Shown piece by piece: positions 26,211 through 33,305 of a stretch of 64,000 nt of DNA; position 1 is the first letter of the stretch; every line of letters starts with the position of its first letter. The position numbers and the translations under genes were made by a program. The stretch spans positions 7,130,001 to 7,194,000 of the forward strand of contig NZ_CP107939.1 in the NCBI RefSeq assembly GCF_036046055.1. Reading direction: 5' to 3'. The stretch comes from Nocardia sp. NBC_00403 (GTDB taxonomy: Bacteria > Actinomycetota > Actinomycetes > Mycobacteriales > Mycobacteriaceae). The notes beneath the pieces were generated by a model. It did not search any database. It saw only the letters and a program-made list of their open reading frames with translations, and had not been told where the DNA came from.

Positions 26211-26834
26211 CTACTCGTCTCCGCGCCGTGATCCCACGGTTTGCGGGGCGAGTAGCAGCGGGTGCACTCCCCTGCTGAATGCCTTCGCGCCGACGCCGTC
26301 CAGCAGTGCCTGCTGAAACAGGAAGGCGGGACCGAATGTGGTGAGCACGCGCGCGACGTCGCCAGGTTTCGCCGCCGGATCGAGCTGCCCCTCCTGCTGA
26401 AACCGCTTGACCAGTCGAACGAACTTCTCACGCATCGTGCGATAGCTTCCGGCGAGCGTCGCGCCGAGTATCGGATTGCGCACTGCCTCTGCCCACACCT
26501 GCACCACCAAGGCCGCGAACTCTCGCCGGGTGTCCTGTTTGTCCAACGCCGTGAACAGTCGTTCCAGAACCTCTGGAAGCGGCGGGAGGGCCTCGTTGTT
26601 CAGTATGTCGTCGAATCCGGCGGTGATCTCGGCGACGACCTCCTCGATGATCGCGGCAACCAAGGCTTCCTTGCTGGTGAAGTAGCCGTATACCGCGCCA
26701 GCGGACAACCCGGATTCAGTGAAGATGTCCTGCATCGACGTGGCCTGGAATCCCGAACGCGTGAAACAGCGTCTGGCAGCATCGATGATCTGACGCCGAC
26801 GCGCATCGCGATAGCCTGGTGTGAGACGTGGCAT
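26211..26834 (-). CDS. TetR/AcrR-family transcriptional regulator
   Basis: A 207-residue TetR repressor. The HTH reads RRQIIDAARRCFTRSGFQAT then SMQDIFTESGLSAGAVYGYF, and a C-terminal domain ends FLFQQALLDGVGAKAFSRG. I start at ATG 26834; the frame is open upstream but crosses the operator. A perfect palindrome GAACATATGTTC lies 15 bases upstream, arguing for autoregulation. The two ABC-2 permease genes lie behind its 5' end on the same strand and are plausible targets, as in drrABC-type drug-efflux loci. Confidence 0.9.
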   Translation of the reverse strand: MPRLTPGYRDARRRQIIDAARRCFTRSGFQATSMQDIFTESGLSAGAVYGYFTSKEALVAAIIEEVVAEITAGFDDILNNEALPPLPEVLERLFTALDKQDTRREFAALVVQVWAEAVRNPILGATLAGSYRTMREKFVRLVKRFQQEGQLDPAAKPGDVARVLTTFGPAFLFQQALLDGVGAKAFSRGVHPLLLAPQTVGSRRGDE

Positions 26835-26848
26835 GCGACCAGTATAGA

Positions 26849-26860
26849 GAACATATGTTC
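26849..26860. promoter_or_regulatory. Palindromic operator of the TetR gene
   Basis: GAACATATGTTC, a perfect 12-base palindrome, 15 bases upstream of the TetR ATG at 26834 and on the 3' side of the permease operon. TetR-family operators often look like this. Confidence 0.65.
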
Positions 26861-26871
26861 CGTTTGTTCGA

Positions 26872-26921
26872 ATCGCACTACCGGCGCCGCGGCCCCCACT
26901 CACCCGAGTGTCGTTGCGGTG
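26872..26921 (+). pseudogene. Second IS701-like transposase tail remnant
   Basis: About 50 bases nearly matching 23692-23745 (ATCGCACTACCG.CGCCGCGGCC then CACTCACCCGAGTG.CGTTGC), with one indel and a few substitutions. It reads SHYRRRG in the same frame logic as the first copy. It ends exactly where the permease stop codon begins. Same orientation as the first copy. Confidence 0.65.
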
Positions 26922-27746
26922 CTAAGCGCGGCTGGCGCGCCGGTACCCGAGCGCGGCCGGGATCGCGAACACCACGATCGCGCCGACCGACCAGGCAATG
27001 GTCGCCAGTAACGGCGTGCGCACGGGGCCGCCGAGCGACAGTCCGCGCATCGCATCGATGGCGTAGGTCATCGGTTGGTGCTCGACGATCGGTTGCGCCC
27101 ACGCCGGATAGGCGGTCAGCGGCACGAACCCGGTGCAGAAGAACATCATGAGCGATGATCCCAGCGAAACCGCCTCCACCAGGGCGGCTTTCGCACTGAA
27201 CACCGCTACGGCGGTAACCACCGTCGCGAACGCGAGCCCGAACAGCATCGGTACACCGAACAGCGCGAAACCGGCCGCCACCCCGCGCTCGAACCGGAAC
27301 CCCAGCGCCACACCGACCGCGAACAACACCAGCGTGCACGACAGGATGCGCACGCCCTCGGCCACGATCCGTGCCGCAAGCCCCGAGGCGCGGTGCACCG
27401 GCAGCACCCAGAACCGGGCCAGCAGTCCTTGGTCTCGTTCCCTGCCGAGGGTGATGGCGCCGGCCACCGACCCCGACATCACACCGACCAGCGCGACCAT
27501 CGGCACCGATCCGTACAGCGCACTGGAGCCGGCGAACGACGAAATCTGACGACCGAGAACAGTGTTGAGCATGATCAGCAACAGCGCGGGGAAGACAAGT
27601 GACTGGACGACGGTCAGCGGATCTCGCCGCCATCGCATCAGCAGCCGTTTGGTCTGAATCATCGTCTGCGGCAGAAACAGTCGCCAGGTCTCGGTGGCGC
27701 CTGCCACCTCCGTCAAGGCCACCACCTGCGTCGGCGCGGTGGTCAT
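26922..27746 (-). CDS. ABC-2 type transporter permease (DrrB-like)
   Basis: A 274-residue permease with six hydrophobic helices and the ABC-2 layout: cytoplasmic start (RLLMRWRRDPLTVVQSLVF), first helix near residue 45, the conserved loop GRERDQGLLARFWVLPVHRA near 118-137, and the late segment MFFCTGFVPLTAYPAWAQPI before the last helix. ATG 27746 overlaps the stop of the upstream permease as ATGA, so the two are translationally coupled. Drug or lipid export is the usual role, but the ATPase is missing from this locus. Confidence 0.87.
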   Translation of the reverse strand: MTTAPTQVVALTEVAGATETWRLFLPQTMIQTKRLLMRWRRDPLTVVQSLVFPALLLIMLNTVLGRQISSFAGSSALYGSVPMVALVGVMSGSVAGAITLGRERDQGLLARFWVLPVHRASGLAARIVAEGVRILSCTLVLFAVGVALGFRFERGVAAGFALFGVPMLFGLAFATVVTAVAVFSAKAALVEAVSLGSSLMMFFCTGFVPLTAYPAWAQPIVEHQPMTYAIDAMRGLSLGGPVRTPLLATIAWSVGAIVVFAIPAALGYRRASRA

Positions 27747-28564
27747 ACCGACCTCCGCATCGCCACGATCGTGGCCGCACCACCGAACACCACGGCAAGA
27801 CCGAGCGCCCACGCCAGCGGCGGCCCGAGCGTCGACCAGTCCACCGCGCCCGCATTGGGTGTCGAGTCACTCGCCAGCGCGCGCAACCCGTTGACGAACT
27901 GCGACACCGGCTGGTTACGCGCGAAACCCTGTATCCAGGCCGGGAATTGGTAGGCGGGCGCAAAGCCCGTCGACACCATGCCGAGGATCAGCTGCGGGAG
28001 GATCAGCGCCTGGGCGGTCGCCTCCGGGCTCCTGACGAGGCTGCCGAGCAGGTCGGCGCCGAGACACAGCGCCAAGGAGATCAACAACGCGTAGCCGAGG
28101 AAACCCAGTGTGTGCCACCAGCCTCCATAGAATCTGAACCCGATGACATGTCCGGAGACCAACGCCGCCGACAAAGCGATCAACGCCCGATACAGCGCCG
28201 CGGTGACCCGCGCCGCCAGCGGCGTCACCACGGGCATCGGCATCGACCCGAACCGCTCATCGAGGCCGTCCTCGGCGTCGGTGGCCGAGCGGAAGGCGGC
28301 CGAGATCGCACAGAAGGCGGCCGCCTGCATCACGATCATCGGCATCAGGAACTGTGCATAACTGCTCAGCCCGTGGCCGTAGACGGACATCACCAGATTC
28401 AGCGGCGTGTAGAAGCCGAGGGTGAACAGCGTCGGCGCCAGCACCGCGGTGAACAGTTCACCGTTGCGCCACAAGGGCCTGATCACCCGCCGAGTCAGCA
28501 CCCACCACTGCGCTACCGGTGCGGTATGCGGTCGCGGCGCGCCGACCAGCCGATCGCTGCTCAT
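27743..28564 (-). CDS. ABC-2 type transporter permease (DrrC-like)
   Basis: A 273-residue permease. It opens with VLTRRVIRPLWRNGELFTAV near residue 23 and has hydrophobic segments near 45, 70, 115, 150, 180 and 245. The ABC-2 loop reads DGLDERFGSMPMPVVTPLAA near 100, and FAPAYQFPAWIQGFARNQPV sits before the last helix. ATG 28564 gives the most natural start; the frame is open upstream into the APC promoter. It overlaps the next permease by ATGA. There is no nucleotide-binding gene on either side; the divergent neighbour is an amino-acid permease. Confidence 0.87.
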   Translation of the reverse strand: MSSDRLVGAPRPHTAPVAQWWVLTRRVIRPLWRNGELFTAVLAPTLFTLGFYTPLNLVMSVYGHGLSSYAQFLMPMIVMQAAAFCAISAAFRSATDAEDGLDERFGSMPMPVVTPLAARVTAALYRALIALSAALVSGHVIGFRFYGGWWHTLGFLGYALLISLALCLGADLLGSLVRSPEATAQALILPQLILGMVSTGFAPAYQFPAWIQGFARNQPVSQFVNGLRALASDSTPNAGAVDWSTLGPPLAWALGLAVVFGGAATIVAMRRSV

Positions 28565-28662
28565 CTGCACACTTCCATCGTGCGTGACACTCGCGCCTCG
28601 CGACGGCCAACACGACGCATAACCGCCGACTAATTTGCCGGCCCAACGGGTACATATCAGAC

Positions 28663-30069
28663 ATGGCCAGCACCGACGCCCAATCCGGTACGACACAGGA
28701 ACCCAGTCTGAAGCGGGTGATGGGACCGGGATTGCTGCTGTTGTTCGTCGTCGGAGACATCCTCGGCACCGGGATCTACGCGCTCACCGGCAAAGTCGCG
28801 AACGAGGTCGGCGGCGTGGTGTGGGTGCCATTCCTCGTCGCCTTCCTGATCGCGCTCCTGACCGGCATGAGCTACTTGGAGCTGGTCACCAAGTATCCGC
28901 ACGCCGCGGGCGCCGCGCTCTATACCCACAAGGCCTTCGGCATCCAGTTTCTCACCTTCATGGTCGCGTTCACCGTGATGAGTTCCGGAATCACCTCGGC
29001 CGCCACCGCCTCGCGCGCCTTCGCCGCAAACTTCGCCGAAGCCTTCGAACTCGACCTCGGCACCGGTATCGGCATCACCCTGATCGCGCTGGCTTTCATG
29101 GCCGTGGTCGCGGCCATCAATCTGCGTGGCGTGAGCGAGAGCGTGAAACTGAACGTCCTGCTCACCTGCGTCGAACTGACCGGACTGCTGATCGTCATCG
29201 GCATCGGACTGTGGGCCCTCGGGTTCGGCAACGGCGACTTCGGGCGCATCACCGAGTTCGAGACGGGCAACCGCACCGCACTGGGCGGCGTCATCGTGGC
29301 CACTACGCTGGCCTTCTACGCGATGGTCGGCTTCGAGGACTCGGTCAATATGGCCGAGGAGTGCAAGGAACCGAGCCGCATCTTTCCAAAGGTCCTGCTC
29401 AGCGGTCTGATCATCACCGGGACGATCTACGTGCTGGTCTCGATCACGGCGGTCGCGCTGGTCCCCACCGACCAACTCGGCGCGGGCGATACTCCGCTGC
29501 TGAAGGTCGTCGAGATGGGCGCGCCCGGCTTCCCCACCGATATCTTCGCGTTCATCACAATGTTCGCGGTTGCCAATTCGGCGCTGATCAATATGTTGAT
29601 GGCCAGCCGACTGCTCTACGGGATGGCCCGCCAAGGTGTGCTACCGCCTCCGCTCGGCCGCGTGCACCAACGGCGGCGAACGCCCTACATCGCCATTGCT
29701 TTCACCACCGTGCTCGCCCTCGGGCTGATCGCGTTCGTCGGCGAGGTGCCCGAACTCGGGGGCACCACAGCGCTGTTGCTGCTCGCCGTCTTCACGGTTG
29801 TCAATGTGGCGGTGCTGGTGTTGCGCCGAGACACTGTGTCGCACAAGCATTTCCACACGCCCACCGTGCTGCCGGTCATCGGCGCGGTGGCCTGCGGATT
29901 CCTGGTCACCCCGTGGACCGACCGCAACCCGCAGCAGTACACGATCGCTGGCGTACTGCTCGCCATCGGCGTCGGACTGTGGGCGCTCAACCACTTTGCG
30001 ATCCGGCGCCTGCACACCGAGCTCCCGGCCGAGGGCGCGCCGAGGCCCGACGACGATCGAATTGTGTGA
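28663..30069 (+). CDS. APC-family amino acid permease
   Basis: A 468-residue amino acid/polyamine/organocation transporter with about twelve helices. The first helix carries the substrate-binding glycine motif VVGDILGTGIYALTG (32-46). Helix 2-3 reads VAFLIALLTGMSYLELVTKY, and AFYAMVGFEDSVNMAEECKE near 220 marks helix 6-7, where APC proteins read (A)F.G(F/Y)E. It starts at ATG 28663. It is divergent from the ABC-2 pair. Substrate not assignable; no catabolic partner adjoins. Confidence 0.9.
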   Translation: MASTDAQSGTTQEPSLKRVMGPGLLLLFVVGDILGTGIYALTGKVANEVGGVVWVPFLVAFLIALLTGMSYLELVTKYPHAAGAALYTHKAFGIQFLTFMVAFTVMSSGITSAATASRAFAANFAEAFELDLGTGIGITLIALAFMAVVAAINLRGVSESVKLNVLLTCVELTGLLIVIGIGLWALGFGNGDFGRITEFETGNRTALGGVIVATTLAFYAMVGFEDSVNMAEECKEPSRIFPKVLLSGLIITGTIYVLVSITAVALVPTDQLGAGDTPLLKVVEMGAPGFPTDIFAFITMFAVANSALINMLMASRLLYGMARQGVLPPPLGRVHQRRRTPYIAIAFTTVLALGLIAFVGEVPELGGTTALLLLAVFTVVNVAVLVLRRDTVSHKHFHTPTVLPVIGAVACGFLVTPWTDRNPQQYTIAGVLLAIGVGLWALNHFAIRRLHTELPAEGAPRPDDDRIV

Positions 30070-30146
30070 CGTTCGAGTCGATCACGACGGGTCTGTCCGA
30101 AATCGTAAGATGACGACCGACCAGGGTATCGGTAATGTGAGCCGCG

Positions 30147-30647
30147 ATGACCAGCATGGAAGCCCGATTCCGTGACGCTGCCCGGACCGTGCCCCTCCCC
30201 AGCCCGTGGAACCTGTCCGCCTATCTGGCGAGTGTCGCCGCACACCGCGGCCGTTCGATCTCGCTACACCCCGTACCGGCCGGGATACTCGCGGAGACCG
30301 GCTGCCGTGGCAGCGGACTGTGGGTCGCACGCAAGCACGACGACATCATCGTTTACGACGCCGACACCTCGCAGCGCGATACCGATCACATCATCCTGCA
30401 CGAGGTGGGGCACATGCTGTTCGGGCACGGCAAGGACGACTCCGATCCCACAACCCCGCTGCCACCGACCCTGGCCACGCTACTGCCCTCGCTGTCGCCG
30501 GTATCGATCCGGCATATCCTCGGCCACAGCGACTTCGGCACCGAACGCGAACGTGACGCAGAGGTGTTCGCGGATATGACAATGGTGTACGCCACGCTGC
30601 CACAGCGAAAGAATCGGTCTTTCCGGCTGTTCGGCCGCAACCGCTGA
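30147..30647 (+). CDS. IrrE/ImmA-like zinc metallopeptidase-type protein
   Basis: A 166-residue protein with the zinc motif H85-E-V-G-H89 in the segment DHIILHEVGHMLFGH, and a downstream Glu in ERERDAEVFADMTMVYA that could be the third ligand. IrrE/ImmA-type peptidases cleave or inactivate HTH repressors in stress responses, phage control and toxin-antitoxin modules. The usual HTH partner is not adjacent; the closest neighbour is the APC permease 78 bases upstream. In actinomycetes such proteins also stand beside MAB_1171c-like membrane proteins, not seen here. ATG 30147 or 30156 may be used. Confidence 0.8.
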   Translation: MTSMEARFRDAARTVPLPSPWNLSAYLASVAAHRGRSISLHPVPAGILAETGCRGSGLWVARKHDDIIVYDADTSQRDTDHIILHEVGHMLFGHGKDDSDPTTPLPPTLATLLPSLSPVSIRHILGHSDFGTERERDAEVFADMTMVYATLPQRKNRSFRLFGRNR

Positions 30648-31082
30648 GCGGCGGCCTCGCCAACGTCACCCACAGATCGATCGACCGCACCAACTTCGGC
30701 CGCCGCCGCTCGAGCTTGTCCATCTCGGACACCGGCGTCCGCTCACGAATCTCGTGTAGCTGAACCAACTCTCCGGCCGCGTCCCAACATCGGATGGTCG
30801 TCATGCGGCAGCCCACGGCACGCTGCGATCAGCCGATCCCGACCGGGGAGCATCCGATCATTGTCCAGAAATCCCATCACGGCCTCCTGTCGTCACCGAA
30901 CCACGCCAACGCCGGGAAACTCGGCCGCAACGCCTAACCCGCACCTCCCGACCACACGCCCCCCGATCATCCTCCCATCACCGGTACCCGTACCGAACTG
31001 AACACCCAGTGGCAAACATTGAGTAACTCCCGTCGCCGCGTCCAGTTCGCCGAAGCGTGGAGCGGGTGGCCCAGGTACGACA
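30648..31082. other. Interval with at most a small candidate gene
   Basis: 435 bases between the metallopeptidase gene and the terminator of the TIGR03118 gene. Apart from the 44-codon candidate at 30743-30877 and an overlapping frame starting at 30804 (MTTIRCWDAAGELVQLHEIR), I see nothing. Confidence 0.4.
30743..30877 (-). CDS. Candidate small gene, 44 codons
   Basis: The minus strand has an excellent ribosome site (AGGAGG, five bases) before ATG 30877, then 44 codons beginning GFLDNDRMLPGRDRLIAACR. An overlapping frame from ATG 30804 encodes WDAAGELVQLHEIRERTP and reads like normal coding sequence, running antisense into the metallopeptidase gene. Either the small frame is real, or the two were one gene before a frameshift. 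No homologue recognised. Confidence 0.3.
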   Translation of the reverse strand: MGFLDNDRMLPGRDRLIAACRGLPHDDHPMLGRGRRVGSATRDS

Positions 31083-31116
31083 AAGGCGGCTCCCGTCGAT
31101 GGTCGGGAGCCGCCTT
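31083..31116 (-). terminator. Rho-independent-like terminator of the TIGR03118 gene
   Basis: AAGGCGGCTCCCG and CGGGAGCCGCCTT make a perfect 13-base stem with an eight-base loop, ending nine bases past the stop at 31125. The strand then reads TTTGTCGT, a weak U-run. Confidence 0.85.
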
Positions 31117-31124
31117 GTAGTGGG

Positions 31125-32489
31125 CTACTTCAGGCGGAGTTTGCCGAAGAGGCCGTCTTTTTCGTCGTCGGGGCCTGCCGTGAAGTACAGGGAGTTGGCA
31201 TCACCGAGGCTTTCGCCGTTGCCGAACATCAGGGCCCACAGACCCTCGATTTCGACGGGCTTGCCGGTGGCGTCGCGCAGGTAGTCGACGAACTTGCCGG
31301 TGGTGTCGTCGTAGGCGAGGACGTGGCCCGCGCCGCCGAAATTGCCGACGAGGAGCTTACCGCTGAGCGGGCCGAAGTCCGCGGGGGCCACGGTGACAGC
31401 CCACGGGGCGTTGAGGCGGCTGCCGTCGTCGAGGATGCGGACCAGCTTGCCGGTCTCGTCGAACTCGGCGACCTTACCCTTGCCCGGCTTGCCCTTGGCG
31501 GCCTTCTCCTGATCCTTGTCGAGCGAATCCTCTTCGCCCGCATCGAACTTGGTCGCGTCCTGCTCGTCGGGCTTGGTGGCGGCGTAGGAGACGAACACCC
31601 GCTTGCCGACGGTGGTTACATTGAACGGGGCCGGGTCGCCCGGCTTGGCCTTCTTGCCCTGGTCGGGGGCGGCCGAGTTGATCTGGTCGCCGGTGGCGAA
31701 CGGGTTGGCGAAACCTGCGGTCGGGATCAGCTGCCAGTTCTGGTCGAACGTGCGCACCTGCGGGTCGGCGCCGAAGTCGGCGGCGAGCAGCTTGTCACCG
31801 GAGGGTGTGAGCGCGATGCCGAAGAACTGCATGCCCTGCGGCTGGCCGTCGAACATCAGGTTGGCCGGGCCATCGGCTCGGATGATCTGGCCCTCCGCGC
31901 CGAGTTCGGTCCAGGCCGCGATCTTGCCGGAGTCGGTGGCGAAGATGAACCGCGACGAACCGGTCAGCAACTGCGGTGCGCCGTCCACCTCGACCGGCTG
32001 GTCACGCACGACGAACAGGTCGGAGGTGATCGGTGCGCCGTTGAAGACGACACCGGTGGTCTTGCCGATGCTGTTGTCGGAAGTGTCGGAATCGGCGCCG
32101 GGAATGGTGACGATCTTCAGCGGATCCTGGAACAGCTTCTGCACTTTGGGGTCCGAGGATGCGGTCACATCGCCGACGAACTGGAACGATTTACCGCCGC
32201 CACCGACCCAGAAGTGACCGCCCGCGCCCTTCGGGCGGTCGGCAAGCCCCCACGCGTTCACCATGTCGGAGAAGGTGAACTCGGCCTTGTACTCGGCGTT
32301 GTTGGCGGCGAGGTTCGTCTGCGTGTAGTCATTGCCATCGAGGGCAGGCACTTCGTCGTTCGACTTCGAATCCGAGCATGCGGCCGCGACGACCAGCGCG
32401 GCGCCGAGTACGGATACGCGCAACAGACCTTCACGGGTCCGCGATCGCCACGCACCGTTTCGGCGCAATTCACTCCAGCGTCTGTTCAA
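31125..32489 (-). CDS. TIGR03118-family lipoprotein
   Basis: A 454-residue exported protein of a family with no known function, probably a beta-propeller. The N-terminus has twin arginines (RRNGAWRSRTREG), a hydrophobic stretch and the lipobox VAAAC with Cys38. Repeated propeller-like blades include DMVNAWGLADRPKG near 75, GVVFNGAPI near 147, NAPWAVTVAPADFGPLSGKL near 364 and LLVGNFGGAGHVLAYD. A Lys/Gly/Asp-rich insert (QEKAAKGKPGKGK) near 331-345 is low complexity. An IdeR-like box 39 bases upstream suggests iron control. A strong terminator follows. Confidence 0.87.
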   Translation of the reverse strand: MNRRWSELRRNGAWRSRTREGLLRVSVLGAALVVAAACSDSKSNDEVPALDGNDYTQTNLAANNAEYKAEFTFSDMVNAWGLADRPKGAGGHFWVGGGGKSFQFVGDVTASSDPKVQKLFQDPLKIVTIPGADSDTSDNSIGKTTGVVFNGAPITSDLFVVRDQPVEVDGAPQLLTGSSRFIFATDSGKIAAWTELGAEGQIIRADGPANLMFDGQPQGMQFFGIALTPSGDKLLAADFGADPQVRTFDQNWQLIPTAGFANPFATGDQINSAAPDQGKKAKPGDPAPFNVTTVGKRVFVSYAATKPDEQDATKFDAGEEDSLDKDQEKAAKGKPGKGKVAEFDETGKLVRILDDGSRLNAPWAVTVAPADFGPLSGKLLVGNFGGAGHVLAYDDTTGKFVDYLRDATGKPVEIEGLWALMFGNGESLGDANSLYFTAGPDDEKDGLFGKLRLK

Positions 32490-32527
32490 CTTGTTGTCCT
32501 TTCAGCCGCACGCCACCCTCTTGGCGA

Positions 32528-32546
32528 TTAGGCGATGCTAACCTTA
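32528..32546. promoter_or_regulatory. Candidate IdeR/DtxR iron box
   Basis: TTAGGCGATGCTAACCTTA matches the 19-base mycobacterial IdeR consensus TWAGGTWAGSCTWACCTWA at 16 positions when W is allowed at 18. It lies between two divergent genes, 39 bases from the TIGR03118 start and 62 from the nitrobindin start. Confidence 0.65.
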
Positions 32547-32607
32547 GCCTGACGGAATTTGGGGAGTATCGGAACACCCCGCCATTCGCAGGTTTAGGCT
32601 GTCCGCC

Positions 32608-33105
32608 GTGGTCGAACCCCAAACCCCCGTCGCCCCTCATCCCGATATCGCACCATTGGCCCCGCTGCTCGGCACATGGCGCGGACCGGGGCACGGTGAA
32701 TATCCGACCATCGAGCCGTTCGACTATGTGGAGGAAATCAAATTCGGCCATCTCGGCCGGCCATTCCTCACCTATCGCCAACGCACCCGCTCCGCCGACG
32801 GCAGCAGGCCGATGCACGCCGAAACCGGTTATCTGCGCTGTCCGCAACCGGACCGGGTGGAGTTGATCCTCGCCCACCCGACCGGCATCACCGAAATCTG
32901 CGAGGGCGCGCTGTCGGTCACCGACGGCGAGGTACACATAGAACTGGACTCGACGAGCATCGGCCGTAGCAGCACCGCGAAACTCGTGACCGCGCTCGGC
33001 CGCTCGATCCGGCTGTCCGGTGACACCATCGACTACACGCTGCGGATGGCCGCCGTCGGCCAAGACTTCCAGCACCACCTGGCCGCAACGCTGCACCGGG
33101 CCTGA
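32608..33105 (+). CDS. Nitrobindin-like heme-binding beta-barrel protein (FABP-like)
   Basis: A 165-residue ten-stranded barrel protein. The signature LLGTWRGPGHGEYPTI (20-35) is the family hallmark. Nitrobindins bind ferric heme through a C-terminal His, here in QDFQHHLAATLHRA (His156 or 157), and react with nitric oxide or peroxynitrite. Other landmarks are RPFLTYRQRT and PMHAETGYLRCP. It starts at GTG 32608, divergent from the TIGR03118 lipoprotein with an iron box between. Heme binding is inferred from the family. Confidence 0.9.
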   Translation: MVEPQTPVAPHPDIAPLAPLLGTWRGPGHGEYPTIEPFDYVEEIKFGHLGRPFLTYRQRTRSADGSRPMHAETGYLRCPQPDRVELILAHPTGITEICEGALSVTDGEVHIELDSTSIGRSSTAKLVTALGRSIRLSGDTIDYTLRMAAVGQDFQHHLAATLHRA

Positions 33106-33305
33106 GGCGCGGTCCGGTTCCGGGTGGCATGCGGCCGCGGGTCGATCACGGAATGCTGCCCGCTTCAATACTTAACATGATTGGCACACAACAGATTTCG
33201 GATGCACAAGGACCGTTTCCGGGTCAATGCGTATGCTGGGACCGATCGCACGGCGCTCGATGCGTGCGAACAGCTCCGCGCACTGAGTGATTCGGAGGCG
33301 AGAAC

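Noticed and set aside
28657..29634. A 325-codon frame antisense to the APC permease
   Set aside because: Asp/His/Gly-rich product without family features, exactly opposite transmembrane codons of the permease.
30391..30816. 141-codon minus-strand frame antisense to the metallopeptidase gene
   Set aside because: Only its first ~55 codons look coding. The rest mirrors the HEVGH gene. I mention the first part as a doubtful candidate and do not call the frame.
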